A program made the translations under genes and the position numbers. DNA of 64,000 nucleotides, taken from contig DATAUW010000012.1 in NCBI GenBank assembly GCA_036268055.1, positions 1-64,000 of the forward strand, in the 5' to 3' direction. The notes under the pieces are model-generated. The model searched no databases, had not been told where the DNA came from, and saw only the letters and a list, made by a program, of their open reading frames with translations. This DNA comes from Verrucomicrobiia bacterium. GTDB taxonomy: Bacteria > Verrucomicrobiota > Verrucomicrobiia > Limisphaerales > Pedosphaeraceae. Of the stretch, positions 15,758-24,869 are shown piece by piece. Position 1 is the stretch's first letter. Each line of letters opens with the position of its first letter.

Positions 15758-17038
15758 TTAAGCTTTCGCCAGTTCTTCGGAATGCGTCAGCGGCTGGCCA
15801 ACGGGGAGATCGTCGGGGAGCGGGACGAATTCGGAAACCCATTTCCACAGTTGGCTGAAATCCTTGTTCACGTCGCCGGAGAGGCAATCGGTGATTTCGC
15901 CGGCGGCGTCGGGATATTTTTTGATGACTCTGCCGAAGGAAAAATCGGGATTATAAAATGCGTAAACCAATTTGCGCATGTTTTCGACACCCTGACGTAA
16001 AGTCGCCGCGTAATTGGAAAAGATTTCCGGCGAAAAATCCTGCGTGACGAATGCCTGATGAACGGCATCCGCCGCCATGACACCGCTCTTGAGCGCGAGC
16101 ATGACGCCGGACGAAAACACGGGATCGAGAAACGCAAAAGCGTCGCCGACGAGGAGCAAGCCTTCCGTGGCGCAATGTTTGGCGTGGTACGAATATTCGC
16201 TGGTGAGATAATAATTTCCGGTGGATAGGCCGTGCGAGAGATGTTCCTTGATCCAAAGATTTTCCTCGATCTCGCGTTTGAAAATTTCCTCGGGCGCTTT
16301 CACGCCGCCGCGCGTCAGATATTTTCCTTCCGCCACGACGCCGACGCTGATCATGTCGTTGTGCTGCGGAATATACCAGAACCAGCCTTTTTCAGGAACG
16401 TAGGCCACAGTCGTCGCGCCTTCGTCAACGCCGGCATCGCGTTTCGCGCCTTTATAGTAAGTCCACACCGCGATCTTGTTGAGGTAAGGATCGGGGACGC
16501 GCCAACCGTTGCGCACGGTGGAAAAAGCTTCTTTGCCCGAACAATCGAGCGTGATGGTAGCATGATAATCCTTCGTCTCGCCGTCTTTGCTGACGGTGCG
16601 AACGCCAATGACGCGCTCGCCATCGCGCAGCAATTCCTTCACGGTGATTTCCTCTTTGACCTCAGTGCCCTTGGCGCGCGTATTGTCGAGCAGCATCTGG
16701 TCGAACTCGGAGCGTAGCACCTGCCAGGTTTGCGCGATGCTTTCGCGGTCGTAACGGTTGAAAAAATAAAATGGCAAACTCGCGCGACCCGAGGGTGAGA
16801 CGAATTGGACGCTGTATTTTTTAACGAACGCAGATTTTTTCATGCGGCCGATGAGGCCAAGGCGTTCCAGCGGCTGGTAAGTGAAAGGCAGCAGCGATTC
16901 GCCGATGTGATAGCGCGGAAATTTTTCGCGTTCCAGCAGGAGCACGCGATGGCCTTGTTCAGAAAGCAACGCGGAAGCGGAAGAACCGGCGGGACCACCG
17001 CCGATCACGATGACGTCGTAGCTATTTTTAGGTTTCAT
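15758..17038 (-). CDS. Flavin-dependent halogenase-like oxidoreductase
   Basis: An FAD monooxygenase-fold protein of 426 residues. The dinucleotide site is VIVIGGGPAGSSAS (residues 10-21), and a second FAD motif is LLVGDAFAFLDPVFSSG near 300. It carries the halogenase signature W-x-W-x-I-P at 219-224 (GWFWYIP), and lysines at 73-74 in FVKKY stand where phenolic halogenases have their catalytic lysine. It could be a halogenase, or a geranylgeranyl-reductase-like oxidoreductase that kept these motifs. It is last in an operon after a chorismate-lyase-like protein and a HemN-like radical SAM protein, with start and preceding stop directly adjacent. A phenolic substrate from chorismate would fit. 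No flavin reductase is nearby. Confidence 0.8.
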   Translation of the reverse strand: MKPKNSYDVIVIGGGPAGSSASALLSEQGHRVLLLEREKFPRYHIGESLLPFTYQPLERLGLIGRMKKSAFVKKYSVQFVSPSGRASLPFYFFNRYDRESIAQTWQVLRSEFDQMLLDNTRAKGTEVKEEITVKELLRDGERVIGVRTVSKDGETKDYHATITLDCSGKEAFSTVRNGWRVPDPYLNKIAVWTYYKGAKRDAGVDEGATTVAYVPEKGWFWYIPQHNDMISVGVVAEGKYLTRGGVKAPEEIFKREIEENLWIKEHLSHGLSTGNYYLTSEYSYHAKHCATEGLLLVGDAFAFLDPVFSSGVMLALKSGVMAADAVHQAFVTQDFSPEIFSNYAATLRQGVENMRKLVYAFYNPDFSFGRVIKKYPDAAGEITDCLSGDVNKDFSQLWKWVSEFVPLPDDLPVGQPLTHSEELAKA

Positions 17039-17626
17039 TTATTTTTCAAGATGAGTGGGGAGAATTTCGACGATTTCCGCGAGTGATTGTTGCTCAGGAT
17101 TATAAAGCGTGTTGCGGCGGCCAAAGAGCACCTGAGCGCCAGTGAGTTCGAGAACCTGGTTGATCAATTTGTCCGAGGCGAGACGCAGGTAGGCGCGCGG
17201 GCGGCTGGTGTGGGGAATTTTATATTTGTGCAGGATGTGGCCGAGCGGCAGGCGCTCGGTGAGAATTTGTTCGCGAGCCTCGGGCGTGAAGCGGTCGAGA
17301 TTGATTTTGATGGCGCCAAATTCAACGGGCTGATTCTTGCGGTCGAGGCGGAGGACGACTTCACGGAAATAGGCGTCGTCCTTGCGGCGGCGGCCGAGCA
17401 CTTGGAGATGAATGGCCGAGCGATGAAATTTTTCGAGCGTCGGCGTCATATCGTGCTGATGAACCAGCAGGGAGCGATACGGCTCGGGCATGGCGTGGCC
17501 GTCAATCTCGGTGAGCGGCGGAAGCGTCTGCCCGGCGGCGGCATAAAATTCATCGAGCGGATGGACGACAGAACCGGAGCGCGGCTCCGGCACGACGGTG
17601 AAAATTTTTTCAGGCATAGCGGACAT
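17039..17626 (-). CDS. Chorismate-lyase-like protein (UbiC/DUF98 type)
   Basis: The 195-residue protein follows the UbiC/chorismate-lyase pattern. The block AYFREVVLRLD holds Arg88, matching the substrate Arg of UbiC. The C-terminal GRRNTLYNPEQQSLAEIVEIL region, quoted here only in outline, holds Glu187 at the position of the catalytic Glu. Preceding blocks DMTPTLEKFHRSAIHLQVL and EFGAIKINLDRF fit the family. UbiC splits chorismate to 4-hydroxybenzoate and pyruvate. Whether this relative does so is not shown. Two ATG starts lie three codons apart, and both overlap the end of the radical SAM gene. It touches the halogenase-like gene. No other ubiquinone genes are present, arguing against a quinone role. 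Confidence 0.75.
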   Translation of the reverse strand: MSAMPEKIFTVVPEPRSGSVVHPLDEFYAAAGQTLPPLTEIDGHAMPEPYRSLLVHQHDMTPTLEKFHRSAIHLQVLGRRRKDDAYFREVVLRLDRKNQPVEFGAIKINLDRFTPEAREQILTERLPLGHILHKYKIPHTSRPRAYLRLASDKLINQVLELTGAQVLFGRRNTLYNPEQQSLAEIVEILPTHLEK

Positions 17627-18956
17627 TTTTGTGCTGGGGCAGGAAAAATTCGTGGAGCAAGCGGTCCACCTGGAGCAGGCCTTCGCGATTCAGGCGGATG
17701 GCATCGCCGTCAATGGTGAGGAAGCCCCAGTCTTTCAAAGTTTGGAGCGGCACGGCGAAGCGTTCGGCGGGATCGGGTCCGAATTTCTTTTTGAAATAAT
17801 CGCGGCTAAGGTGGCCGAGCTTGAGTTGGAGGACAAATTCACGGATGAGACGCTCATCATCGTTCGGCGTGAGCGCGCGGTGAATGGGCAATTCGCCGGC
17901 CTGAACGCGCGCGACGTAGGGATCGAAGTCGTGATGGTTCTGATAATGCGTGCCGTTGATGTGGCCGAACGACGCGACGCCGAGCGAGAGCAGATCCGCG
18001 CCCGCCCACAGACGATCGCGATAAATAAATTTGGTGCGCTGGGGATTTTTGACGGCGGTGTAGGCGCTGGTGATCGTGTAGCCGACTTTTTCGAGTTCGT
18101 TGAAGGCGTAGTTGACCCAACCGCGCTTCGTTTCCCAATCCGCCACGGGCGCGACGAGTTTGCCCTCGGCTTTCATCTGTTTATAGATGGTGGTGTTGTA
18201 AGGAATTTCCATTTCGTAAATCGTGACGCTGTCCGGCGACATGGCGATAGTTTTGCGGATGCAATCCTGCCAGTTGGCTTCAGTCTCCTCGACCATGCCG
18301 GCGATGAGATCAATATTGATTTGCGGAAAATCCAGTTCGCGCGCGTAACCGTAAGCACGGGCGATTTCCTTGCTGTGATGCGCGCGGCCATTGATTTCGA
18401 GAATATGATCGTCGAAATTTTCCACGCCCAAACTGAGGCGCGTGACGCCGAGTTCGCGAATGGCTTTCAACTTATGATCGGTCAGCGTGCCGGGTTCGGC
18501 TTCAAAGGCGACTTCTTCAATATCATCCCATGGCAGGAGCGCTTTCATGCCGCCAAAAAGATGTTTGAGCTGGTCAACCGAAAGATACGAAGGCGTGCCG
18601 CCGCCAAAATAAACGAAGTTCGGTTTGCGGCCGCGAATGGCGGGCTTGTTGGCGTAGATGGCGAGTTCCTTCAGCGTGGCGTCAATGTAAGCCTTGATCG
18701 CGGCGGAATCTTTATCGGTGTAAACGCGAAAGTAACAGAAGTGACAACGCTTGCGGCAAAAAGGAATGTGCAGATAGATACCGAGCGGGTTGCCGGGACG
18801 CGACGGGCGTTCCAGCGCGGCATAGAGATCGCCAACATCTTCCTGTTTCCAGAACGAAAACGGTGGGTAATTGGAGACGAAATAATTGCCGACGGTGGTT
18901 TGTTTTTCCAGCGGCGGAGCGGTGACGGGCGGCGGTGTGGGAGTGGTGGTGCTCAT
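17610..18956 (-). CDS. HemN-like radical SAM protein
   Basis: A 448-residue protein of the coproporphyrinogen-III-oxidase-like radical SAM family. The iron-sulphur cysteines are Cys67, Cys71 and Cys74 in IPFCRKRCHFCYF. Further family blocks are VYFGGGTPSYL, EAEPGTLT, LSLGVENFDD and the C-terminal HemN-type winged helix (LQTLKDWGFLTIDGDAI). True HemN decarboxylates coproporphyrinogen, but many relatives act as methylases, cyclopropanases or C-C bond formers. The company of a chorismate-lyase-like and a halogenase-like gene, with overlapping reading frames, argues for a biosynthetic role rather than haem synthesis. The N-terminus has a threonine/proline-rich extension of about 15 residues. Confidence 0.87.
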   Translation of the reverse strand: MSTTTPTPPPVTAPPLEKQTTVGNYFVSNYPPFSFWKQEDVGDLYAALERPSRPGNPLGIYLHIPFCRKRCHFCYFRVYTDKDSAAIKAYIDATLKELAIYANKPAIRGRKPNFVYFGGGTPSYLSVDQLKHLFGGMKALLPWDDIEEVAFEAEPGTLTDHKLKAIRELGVTRLSLGVENFDDHILEINGRAHHSKEIARAYGYARELDFPQINIDLIAGMVEETEANWQDCIRKTIAMSPDSVTIYEMEIPYNTTIYKQMKAEGKLVAPVADWETKRGWVNYAFNELEKVGYTITSAYTAVKNPQRTKFIYRDRLWAGADLLSLGVASFGHINGTHYQNHHDFDPYVARVQAGELPIHRALTPNDDERLIREFVLQLKLGHLSRDYFKKKFGPDPAERFAVPLQTLKDWGFLTIDGDAIRLNREGLLQVDRLLHEFFLPQHKNVRYA

Positions 18957-18965
18957 GGTAAAATA

Positions 18966-20105
18966 TCAGTTGGACGACACGGGAGTTGATTTCGATTCAC
19001 TGGCGGCGCCGAAAGCGTAGATGTTGCCGTCATCAGAGCCGATGATGAGTTTGCCGTCAGCGATGGCGGGCGAACTGCCGACGGCCTGGCCGATTTCGTA
19101 AGACCAAAGTTCTTTGCCATCGGCGATTGACACGATGTAGAGGCGGCCATCGTCGGAACCGACGGTGACTTTATCGCCGCAGACGACGGGTGAACTGTCC
19201 ACTTTGCCGCGCGTGGCGAAGGACCAGATATTCGAGCCGTTGGCGCGGTTCACGCAGTGCAGTTGTTTGTCGCGTCCGCCAAAAAATACGCGTTCACCCG
19301 TCACTGCGGGCGAGGAAAAATAGGGAAAATCGCGGTCGTGAAAGGCCCAGATTTTTTTCCCAGTGGCGAGGTCAATACATTGGAACTCGTTTTCGTAATG
19401 GCCGAAGTAAGCGCGGTCATCCACCAGCGCGAGCGAGCCGGCCACGTAAGCGCCGGCTTCGATTTGCTTGAGTTCCGTGCCGTTCGTCAAGCTGATGACG
19501 TGCAACATGGCGTCACACCCGCCGAACGCGGTGATGCCCGCGGCAACGGCGGGGGAGCCATTGATGTAATTGCCGCTTTCGTAAGTCCACACGGGTTTGC
19601 CGGTCGCGCGATTGACGCAGTGCAACTTGAAATCGTAACTGCCGACGAGGACGCAATTCGTTCCGTTAGACGTAACGTAATTGGGCGCGCCGAGGATTTT
19701 ATCGCCGGTCTCGTATTTCCACGCGAGCGCGCCGGTCTTGGCGTCGAGGGCGTAAAGCATGTCATCGGCGGAACCGGCGAAGACTTTGCCTTCGAGCACG
19801 AGCGGGGAGGAATCAACCGGACCGCGTGTGGTGTAGGCCCAGGATTTGTGGCCGTCGGCGAGATTGAGGCAGTAGATATTGCTGTCGCCCGAGCCGATGA
19901 AAACCTGGTGATTGACGATGGCGGCGGAGGAACGAACGGGCCCAGCGGTTTTGAAAGTCCAGAGCAGTTGCGGATGATCAGGCAGCGAGCCGGGAGCGAC
20001 GCCGTTAAGAGCGGGACCGCCACGGAACATCGGCCAGTCCCCGGCAGCCTGGGCGGCCAGAGCAGTCAAAATCAGAAGCCCGGCAACTGGATAAACCACA
20101 TTCAC
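18966..20105 (-). CDS. Secreted PQQ-type beta-propeller protein
   Basis: An N-terminal signal peptide (VVYPVAGLLILTALAAQAAG) leads into about seven or eight blades with the PQQ-like pattern of small-residue strands and a closing W: QLLWTFKT, KSWAYTT, ALAWKYET, PVWTYES, KIWAFHD, NIWSFAT, ELWSYEI. The blade phrase G-S-x-D-x-x-I/L-Y recurs. Proteins of this type occur in Verrucomicrobiota and Planctomycetota as extracytoplasmic scaffolds, and the catalytic residues of PQQ dehydrogenases are not evident. It starts just nine bases upstream of the radical SAM gene on the same strand, so it may be first in that operon. Its link to the pathway is unknown. Confidence 0.85.
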   Translation of the reverse strand: MNVVYPVAGLLILTALAAQAAGDWPMFRGGPALNGVAPGSLPDHPQLLWTFKTAGPVRSSAAIVNHQVFIGSGDSNIYCLNLADGHKSWAYTTRGPVDSSPLVLEGKVFAGSADDMLYALDAKTGALAWKYETGDKILGAPNYVTSNGTNCVLVGSYDFKLHCVNRATGKPVWTYESGNYINGSPAVAAGITAFGGCDAMLHVISLTNGTELKQIEAGAYVAGSLALVDDRAYFGHYENEFQCIDLATGKKIWAFHDRDFPYFSSPAVTGERVFFGGRDKQLHCVNRANGSNIWSFATRGKVDSSPVVCGDKVTVGSDDGRLYIVSIADGKELWSYEIGQAVGSSPAIADGKLIIGSDDGNIYAFGAASESKSTPVSSN

Positions 20106-20223
20106 ACAACGGCTTGATTGAACGCGGAGTGAATATGGCGGAGAAAAAGGCGGTTGGCAACAGGATAATACTTATACGTATTATTGAGGGTATTTAAATA
20201 ACTGTGGGAAGGTAAGTCAGGGC

Positions 20224-20256
20224 GGAAAACGAAACGGACGGCTGTTTGGCCGTCCG
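20224..20256 (-). terminator. Rho-independent terminator of the pseudopilin-like gene
   Basis: On the minus strand an eight-base-pair stem CGGACGGC/GCCGTCCG with a six-base loop is followed by TTTCGTTTTCC. It sits 29 bases after the stop of the pseudopilin-like gene. Confidence 0.75.
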
Positions 20257-20284
20257 CGTGTAAAAGGAGTTGGAGAATTTGAGA

Positions 20285-21205
20285 CTACGGATTGATGTCG
20301 CGATTCGGATTCCACCAGATGTCGGGGTTAAGCAGTTCATTTCGACTATCTGGGGTGGGATGGCTGTTATAGACGTAATCATATCTGAAATGAGCTGAAT
20401 GGCCGTCAAGAAAAGCGATATTTCCGCCAATCGAATGACGTTGGGAAAAGTAAGTCCAACGCACGGAGGGCATCAACCCATTTGCATCCGCATTGCCGCC
20501 GTTAGCGGTAGTATAAGCTTCGGTTTCTGGATTGGTCGCCTGTTCGGTTATCATGACCTGAGCTGAGGGGAAACGAATGTCTCCCATTTTTGGCATTGCC
20601 GGATAAGTAAAGTCATTGCCAATGACACCGTTTTTAATGCCGCTTTTGAGTTTGAGATCCAGATCAAACGCATAAGAGAAAAATCCGAATGAGGCCCCGG
20701 TAGGAAGCCAGTTGGCGGCGTTCTTGGGAGCGGTAGCGGTAGGGCAGAGCCAGATCTTTCCAATTCCATTACCGGGGTAAGGATACTTCAGTGCAGGGTT
20801 GGCGCCGGGTTGTTGATTATAAGCCTGCAATGTCTTATCTGCGACGTTCGGGGGCAACACGTTATACCAGGCATAGGGATCAAAAGGGGTGCCGGCATTG
20901 AAGGTTGCGCTTTGGCCCAAGGCCCCGGCAGAGCTGGTGTAGCAGGAATAACTGCCCGAGAGATCGGTTCCGTCCCGGGGCATGCTATCGCCGCTATCAC
21001 TGGCATAGACCTGTTCCGCGATTCCCCATTGGTGGAGATTATTAAGGCAAGAAATGCCCTGGGCCTTCGCCTTGGCTTTTGCAAGAGCGGGCAAAAGCAA
21101 ACCGGCAAGAATGGCGATGATGGCGATGACGACGAGGAGTTCGATCAACGTGAATCCACTCGGATTTTTTTTGGCGGAACTCGAAATGGATTTGGATGAC
21201 TTCAT
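20285..21205 (-). CDS. Pseudopilin-like secreted protein with H-x9-DG tail
   Basis: A type IV pilin/type II secretion-like N-terminus: a short basic leader ending in G, then [20 protein letters not shown] with the conserved Glu at +5 of the cleaved form. The rest is a large extracytoplasmic domain with [18 protein letters not shown] and the terminal signature [12 protein letters not shown], an exact H-x9-DG. This layout is typical of the many pseudopilin-like proteins of Verrucomicrobiota and Planctomycetota, whose function is not settled. The ATG was chosen because it places the prepilin leader correctly; an upstream in-frame start would add 49 residues of unlikely sequence. A 266-base gap lies before the divergent TPR gene. 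Confidence 0.9.
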   Translation of the reverse strand: MKSSKSISSSAKKNPSGFTLIELLVVIAIIAILAGLLLPALAKAKAKAQGISCLNNLHQWGIAEQVYASDSGDSMPRDGTDLSGSYSCYTSSAGALGQSATFNAGTPFDPYAWYNVLPPNVADKTLQAYNQQPGANPALKYPYPGNGIGKIWLCPTATAPKNAANWLPTGASFGFFSYAFDLDLKLKSGIKNGVIGNDFTYPAMPKMGDIRFPSAQVMITEQATNPETEAYTTANGGNADANGLMPSVRWTYFSQRHSIGGNIAFLDGHSAHFRYDYVYNSHPTPDSRNELLNPDIWWNPNRDINP

Positions 21206-21471
21206 GGTTTGCTTTTGGATTTTCAACTCGCCGACCGGGTTAGGCCTGAATGGAAGTTGATAGTAATTCGTAAGACGATTAACGCAAGAAATATCTTGTA
21301 TTTCTCGTGTAAAAAAACGGTGAAATTGTGGTGTCGTTTGCATGTCACTCAATTAGTCACTATACGTATTAATTTCGCCGAGTTTCACTGGCGCTTTTCG
21401 CTCAAGGTGTGCAAAAAATTTACGCCGGATTTGCCATTGAATTGGATGGGCATATCACACCATTCTGAGGG

Positions 21472-23799
21472 ATGCGCGAGCGCATTTATTCCCGGCGATT
21501 TGTGGCCGTGGTGGGCATGGTCTTGAGCCTGAGCACATTGGTGCTCTATCTGCCCGCGTTGCGCCATAGTTTCGTCGAGTACGACGACCAGCAATATGTC
21601 ACGGAGAATCCCCATGTGCAGGCTGGCTTGACGTGGAGCGGGGTGAAGTGGGCGTTTGGGTTTCATGCGAGCAACTGGCATCCGCTGACGTGGCTTTCGC
21701 ACATGCTGGACTGCCAAATCTATGGCGGAAACGCGGGGGGGCATCATTTGACGAATGTGCTGCTGCACGCGGCGAGCACGCTTTTTTTGTTTTTGGCGTT
21801 GAACCGGTTGACAGGCAAATTGTGGCGCGCGGCGGCGGTGGCGGCGTTGTTCGCATGGCATCCGCTTCATGTGGAGTCGGTGGCGTGGATCGCGGAGCGA
21901 AAGGATGTTTTGTGCGGATTTTTCTGGATGCTCACTCTATACGCTTACGTAATATATTTGGAGAAGAAATCCGTCTTTAGATACGTGATGGTGGTTGTGA
22001 TGTTTGTGCTGGCGTTGATGGCAAAACCGATGGCGGTGACGCTGCCGTTTGTGCTGTTACTCATTGATGTTTGGAAGGACCAGTTAGCAGGAGTGCGGAG
22101 CGAATTAAATGCGGAGCGCAGAGTGCGGAGTGCGGAATTAGGGGATTGGGGATGGTGGAGTTGGGTAGTTGTGGAAAAAATGCCGCTGTTTTTGCTTTCG
22201 GTTGTGGGGTGTTGGTTGACGATGGGGGCGCAGCGGGACGCGATTGTTTCGACGGGAGGGTTGCCGATTGGGGAGCGGGTGGCCCATACGGCACTGGCTT
22301 ACTGGCATTATTTAATCGCGACGTTTTGGCCGTGGCCGATGGCGGTTTATTATCCGTATGACGCGGGGAGATCATTTGTGCCGGCGATTGTGGCGGGGAT
22401 GGGTTTGGTGGGGATTACGGTTCTTATATGTTTGGCAGTGATGAAAAATGGGGCTCGCGGGTACGCTCGCCCTCTCGGGAAAAGTAAAGCCTACCTATTG
22501 GTGGGGTGGTTGTGGTTTTTGGGGACGTTGGTTCCGGTGATTGGATTGGTGCAGGTGGGGGATCAGGCGTGGGCGGATCGTTATACGTATCTGCCGTTGG
22601 TGGGGATTTTTATCGCGGTAGTATGGGGAATTGGAGAGTTCAGTGCGCAGTGTGGGGTGCGGAGTGCGAAATGGGGAATTGCGGCGTTGGTGGGTGCGGG
22701 GATGATGGTGGCGACTTCGGTGCAGCTGACTTATTGGCGTAATACGACGGCGCTTTTCGAGCATGCTTACAAAGTAACTCATCAAAATTACATGGCGCTT
22801 ACGGTTTTGGGCAGCGTGCTCGCGAGTGAGGGGAAATTGGATGCGGCCATCGCGGATTATCGGCAGGCAATAAAATATAAGCCGGGTTTTCCCGAGGCGT
22901 ATTTTTTTCTCGGCAATGCGCTGGAACAACAAGGGCACACGGAGGAGGCGATTGCCGATTATCGAGTCGCGCTGTGGTTCAAGCCGGTCACGGAGCAGGC
23001 GCATATTTTTCTGGGGATGATCCTTGGGAAACAAAATAAATATGACGAGGCGGCGGTGGAATATAGCGCGGCGCTGGCGGCCAATTCTGATTCGGCGATT
23101 GCGCATAATAACCTGGCGCGCATTTTACATACGCAAGGCAAGCTGGACGAGGCGATCGAACATTATCTCGCCGCGCTGGCGATTGATCCTAAGCTCACGC
23201 TCGCGCAAAATAATCTCGGCATTTTACTGCTGCAAAAGGGCCGCACGGATGAAGGCGTCCAGCATTTGCGCGAGGCGTTGCGGTTGAAGCCCGGCGATGC
23301 GGAGACGGAATATAACCTCGCGCTGGCGCTCAATCAGCAAAGTCAATGGAGCGAGGCGGCAGAACTTTTTGCGCGGGTGGTGACTAACACATCGCAGGAT
23401 CCGAATGCGCATTACGCCTACGGTGTGGCGCTGTATCATTTGCAAAAAACGCGCGAGGCGATAGCGCAATACGCGTCGGCGCTGTTGATCAAACAGGATT
23501 TTGCGGATGCGCTGGACGGGCTTTCGTGGATTTTGGCGACGGCCTCGAACGCGGATTTTCGCAACGGCGAACAGGCGGTAAAAATGGCGCAGCGGGCGTG
23601 TGAATTAACCAAACACAAAAATCCCGGGAAGCTCAAGACGCTGGCGGCCGCGCAAGGCGAGACGGGGAAGTTCGATGAGGCGGTGAAGTCAGCGCGCGCG
23701 GCGATGGATCTGGCGCGGGCGGCGAATAACCCGGAGTTAGTAAGTGAGTGTCAAAAGATGCTGGAGCAATTTCAGGCGGGCAAGCCGTGGAGGGGTTAG
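21472..23799 (+). CDS. Multi-membrane TPR protein (TMTC/GT39-like) with repeat-derived insertions
   Basis: The N-terminal half is polytopic and carries the signatures of the TPR-containing mannosyltransferase-like group: FVEYDDQQYVTENPHV near residue 35, SNWHPLTWLSHMLDC near 67, and FAWHPLHVESVAWIAERKDVL near 128. The acidic D-D pair is the usual catalytic candidate. The C-terminal 330 residues hold about eight tetratricopeptide repeats (GKLDAAIADYRQAIKYKPG, GHTEEAIADYRVALWFKP and so on). Three linkers between membrane segments, near residues 207-224, 326-337 and 390-402, are encoded by copies of dispersed DNA repeats kept in frame. It is likely an inner-membrane transferase acting on secreted glycoproteins, which is inference. 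Confidence 0.85.
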   Translation: MRERIYSRRFVAVVGMVLSLSTLVLYLPALRHSFVEYDDQQYVTENPHVQAGLTWSGVKWAFGFHASNWHPLTWLSHMLDCQIYGGNAGGHHLTNVLLHAASTLFLFLALNRLTGKLWRAAAVAALFAWHPLHVESVAWIAERKDVLCGFFWMLTLYAYVIYLEKKSVFRYVMVVVMFVLALMAKPMAVTLPFVLLLIDVWKDQLAGVRSELNAERRVRSAELGDWGWWSWVVVEKMPLFLLSVVGCWLTMGAQRDAIVSTGGLPIGERVAHTALAYWHYLIATFWPWPMAVYYPYDAGRSFVPAIVAGMGLVGITVLICLAVMKNGARGYARPLGKSKAYLLVGWLWFLGTLVPVIGLVQVGDQAWADRYTYLPLVGIFIAVVWGIGEFSAQCGVRSAKWGIAALVGAGMMVATSVQLTYWRNTTALFEHAYKVTHQNYMALTVLGSVLASEGKLDAAIADYRQAIKYKPGFPEAYFFLGNALEQQGHTEEAIADYRVALWFKPVTEQAHIFLGMILGKQNKYDEAAVEYSAALAANSDSAIAHNNLARILHTQGKLDEAIEHYLAALAIDPKLTLAQNNLGILLLQKGRTDEGVQHLREALRLKPGDAETEYNLALALNQQSQWSEAAELFARVVTNTSQDPNAHYAYGVALYHLQKTREAIAQYASALLIKQDFADALDGLSWILATASNADFRNGEQAVKMAQRACELTKHKNPGKLKTLAAAQGETGKFDEAVKSARAAMDLARAANNPELVSECQKMLEQFQAGKPWRG
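22092..22140. repeat. GCGGAGTGCGGAAT repeat inside a coding region
   Basis: Several overlapping units of the intergenic repeat are read in frame as RSELNAERRVRSAEL in a loop of the TPR membrane protein. The DNA closely matches copies between genes near 14.3, 40.1 and 41.28 kb. Confidence 0.75.
22449..22479. repeat. GGGCGAGCGTAC-CCGCGAGCC repeat inside a coding region
   Basis: Read on the minus strand, this segment matches the intergenic element after dnaE at 53139-53166. Here it is translated as ARGYARPLGK within the TPR membrane protein. Confidence 0.65.
22640..22672. repeat. Second GCGGAGTGCG copy inside the TPR gene
   Basis: The DNA GTGCGGAGTGCGAAATGG encodes QCGVRSAKW-like residues between two membrane segments. 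It resembles the copy about 550 bases upstream and the intergenic copies. Confidence 0.65.
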
Positions 23800-23885
23800 T
23801 CAAAATGCAAGAATACTGGAAGGCGTTTGATTTACATTAAATTTAAAAAAAAGGGCTCCTGACAAACGCGCAATCCTTTACACGA

Positions 23886-24869
23886 CTACGCCGAAACAAA
23901 CCGTGACCGGTTGTTTTCCAAAAGTGGCGGCGCAAACTGAGCAATCTCGAGGTTGATCAAGCCGACCGAATGGCTATGTCTATATTCTTGCGGAGTCGTG
24001 CTGAACTCGCGGCGAAAGGAGGCGATGAAATGGCTGGTGGTTTTGAAACCCAATTCAAAGCTGATTTCCTTGATGGAAAGGGCCGAGTCGCCCAGCAAAT
24101 CAAGACCGCGTTCCAATAGCATCCGGTTATAAAAATTCGCCGGGGTGTTGTTCGTAGAGGCCAGAAACAAACGCGTAAAACGCTCTTCGCTGATCCCCAA
24201 AATACCGCACAAGTGTTGCAGGCGAAAAAGTTCCTTGCGGCAGCGGCGCATGAAATCATAGGCGCGAAAAAAATCGCGCTGGCTCAGACGCTGGGTGAAA
24301 TTCGCCGCGATTTGTCTTATCTGCGGACGCGGCCAGGAACGAAAGGCTTCGACCAATAAACGCATCGCCAGATGTTCTAGGGCGATTTTGTAGCCCGATT
24401 TGCGGCCAGCCAGTTCGCGGCGGATTTCTGACGCGCAACCGTGAATCGTATTGTTAATCATTTTCCCGTGAAAGGCGGGACACGCATCGGCATTGACTTC
24501 GGGAAGTTGAAAGTTGGGCGCGAGGTCCGTCAGCAGGCGGTGATCGAAAGCCACGCAGGCCGCTTCACAAGGTTGCGAGAGGCGGCTGGAAAAGCGAATG
24601 GAGTGCGCAACCCCGCCGTTGACCATCACTGCCTCTCCGGTGCCGGCGACAACCGTCTCGCCGAAATGATTTAGGGTCAGCGCGCCTTGCAGACATATAA
24701 AAACAACATACTCCGCATGGACGTGCGCGGGATAAGCATTGTCCGCTTCGATGGAAAAACTGAGGTTTTGAACGCCCAGACGATTGTCCGCGCGCGACCA
24801 AAATGCGCCGCCGGAACTTTCGTTCGATTTTGTGATACTGAGCTTTCGGTTATGAGGTTCGCCAGACAT
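23886..24869 (-). CDS. AraC-family transcriptional regulator
   Basis: The N-terminal half looks like a cupin sensor domain (AYPAHVHAEYVVFICLQG and GTGEAVMVNGGVAHSIRF), typical of sugar-responsive AraC proteins. The last 100 residues carry the two helix-turn-helix motifs: LCGILGISEERFTRLF and LSIKEISFELGFKTTSHFIASF, followed by FSTTPQEYR. It would bind a sugar and activate nearby genes. The pseudopilin-like gene and the large secreted protein lie on one side and the TPR gene on the other, so glycan-related targets are likely. The 250-base gap upstream has no clear operator, though GAGTAA-TTGA-GTTACTC at about 24887-24902 is a near palindrome that could be one. Confidence 0.9.
   Translation of the reverse strand: MSGEPHNRKLSITKSNESSGGAFWSRADNRLGVQNLSFSIEADNAYPAHVHAEYVVFICLQGALTLNHFGETVVAGTGEAVMVNGGVAHSIRFSSRLSQPCEAACVAFDHRLLTDLAPNFQLPEVNADACPAFHGKMINNTIHGCASEIRRELAGRKSGYKIALEHLAMRLLVEAFRSWPRPQIRQIAANFTQRLSQRDFFRAYDFMRRCRKELFRLQHLCGILGISEERFTRLFLASTNNTPANFYNRMLLERGLDLLGDSALSIKEISFELGFKTTSHFIASFRREFSTTPQEYRHSHSVGLINLEIAQFAPPLLENNRSRFVSA

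Noticed and set aside
17598-18989. A 463-codon plus-strand frame opposite the radical SAM gene
   Set aside because: The minus-strand protein shows clear HemN-like motifs and the plus-strand translation shows none.
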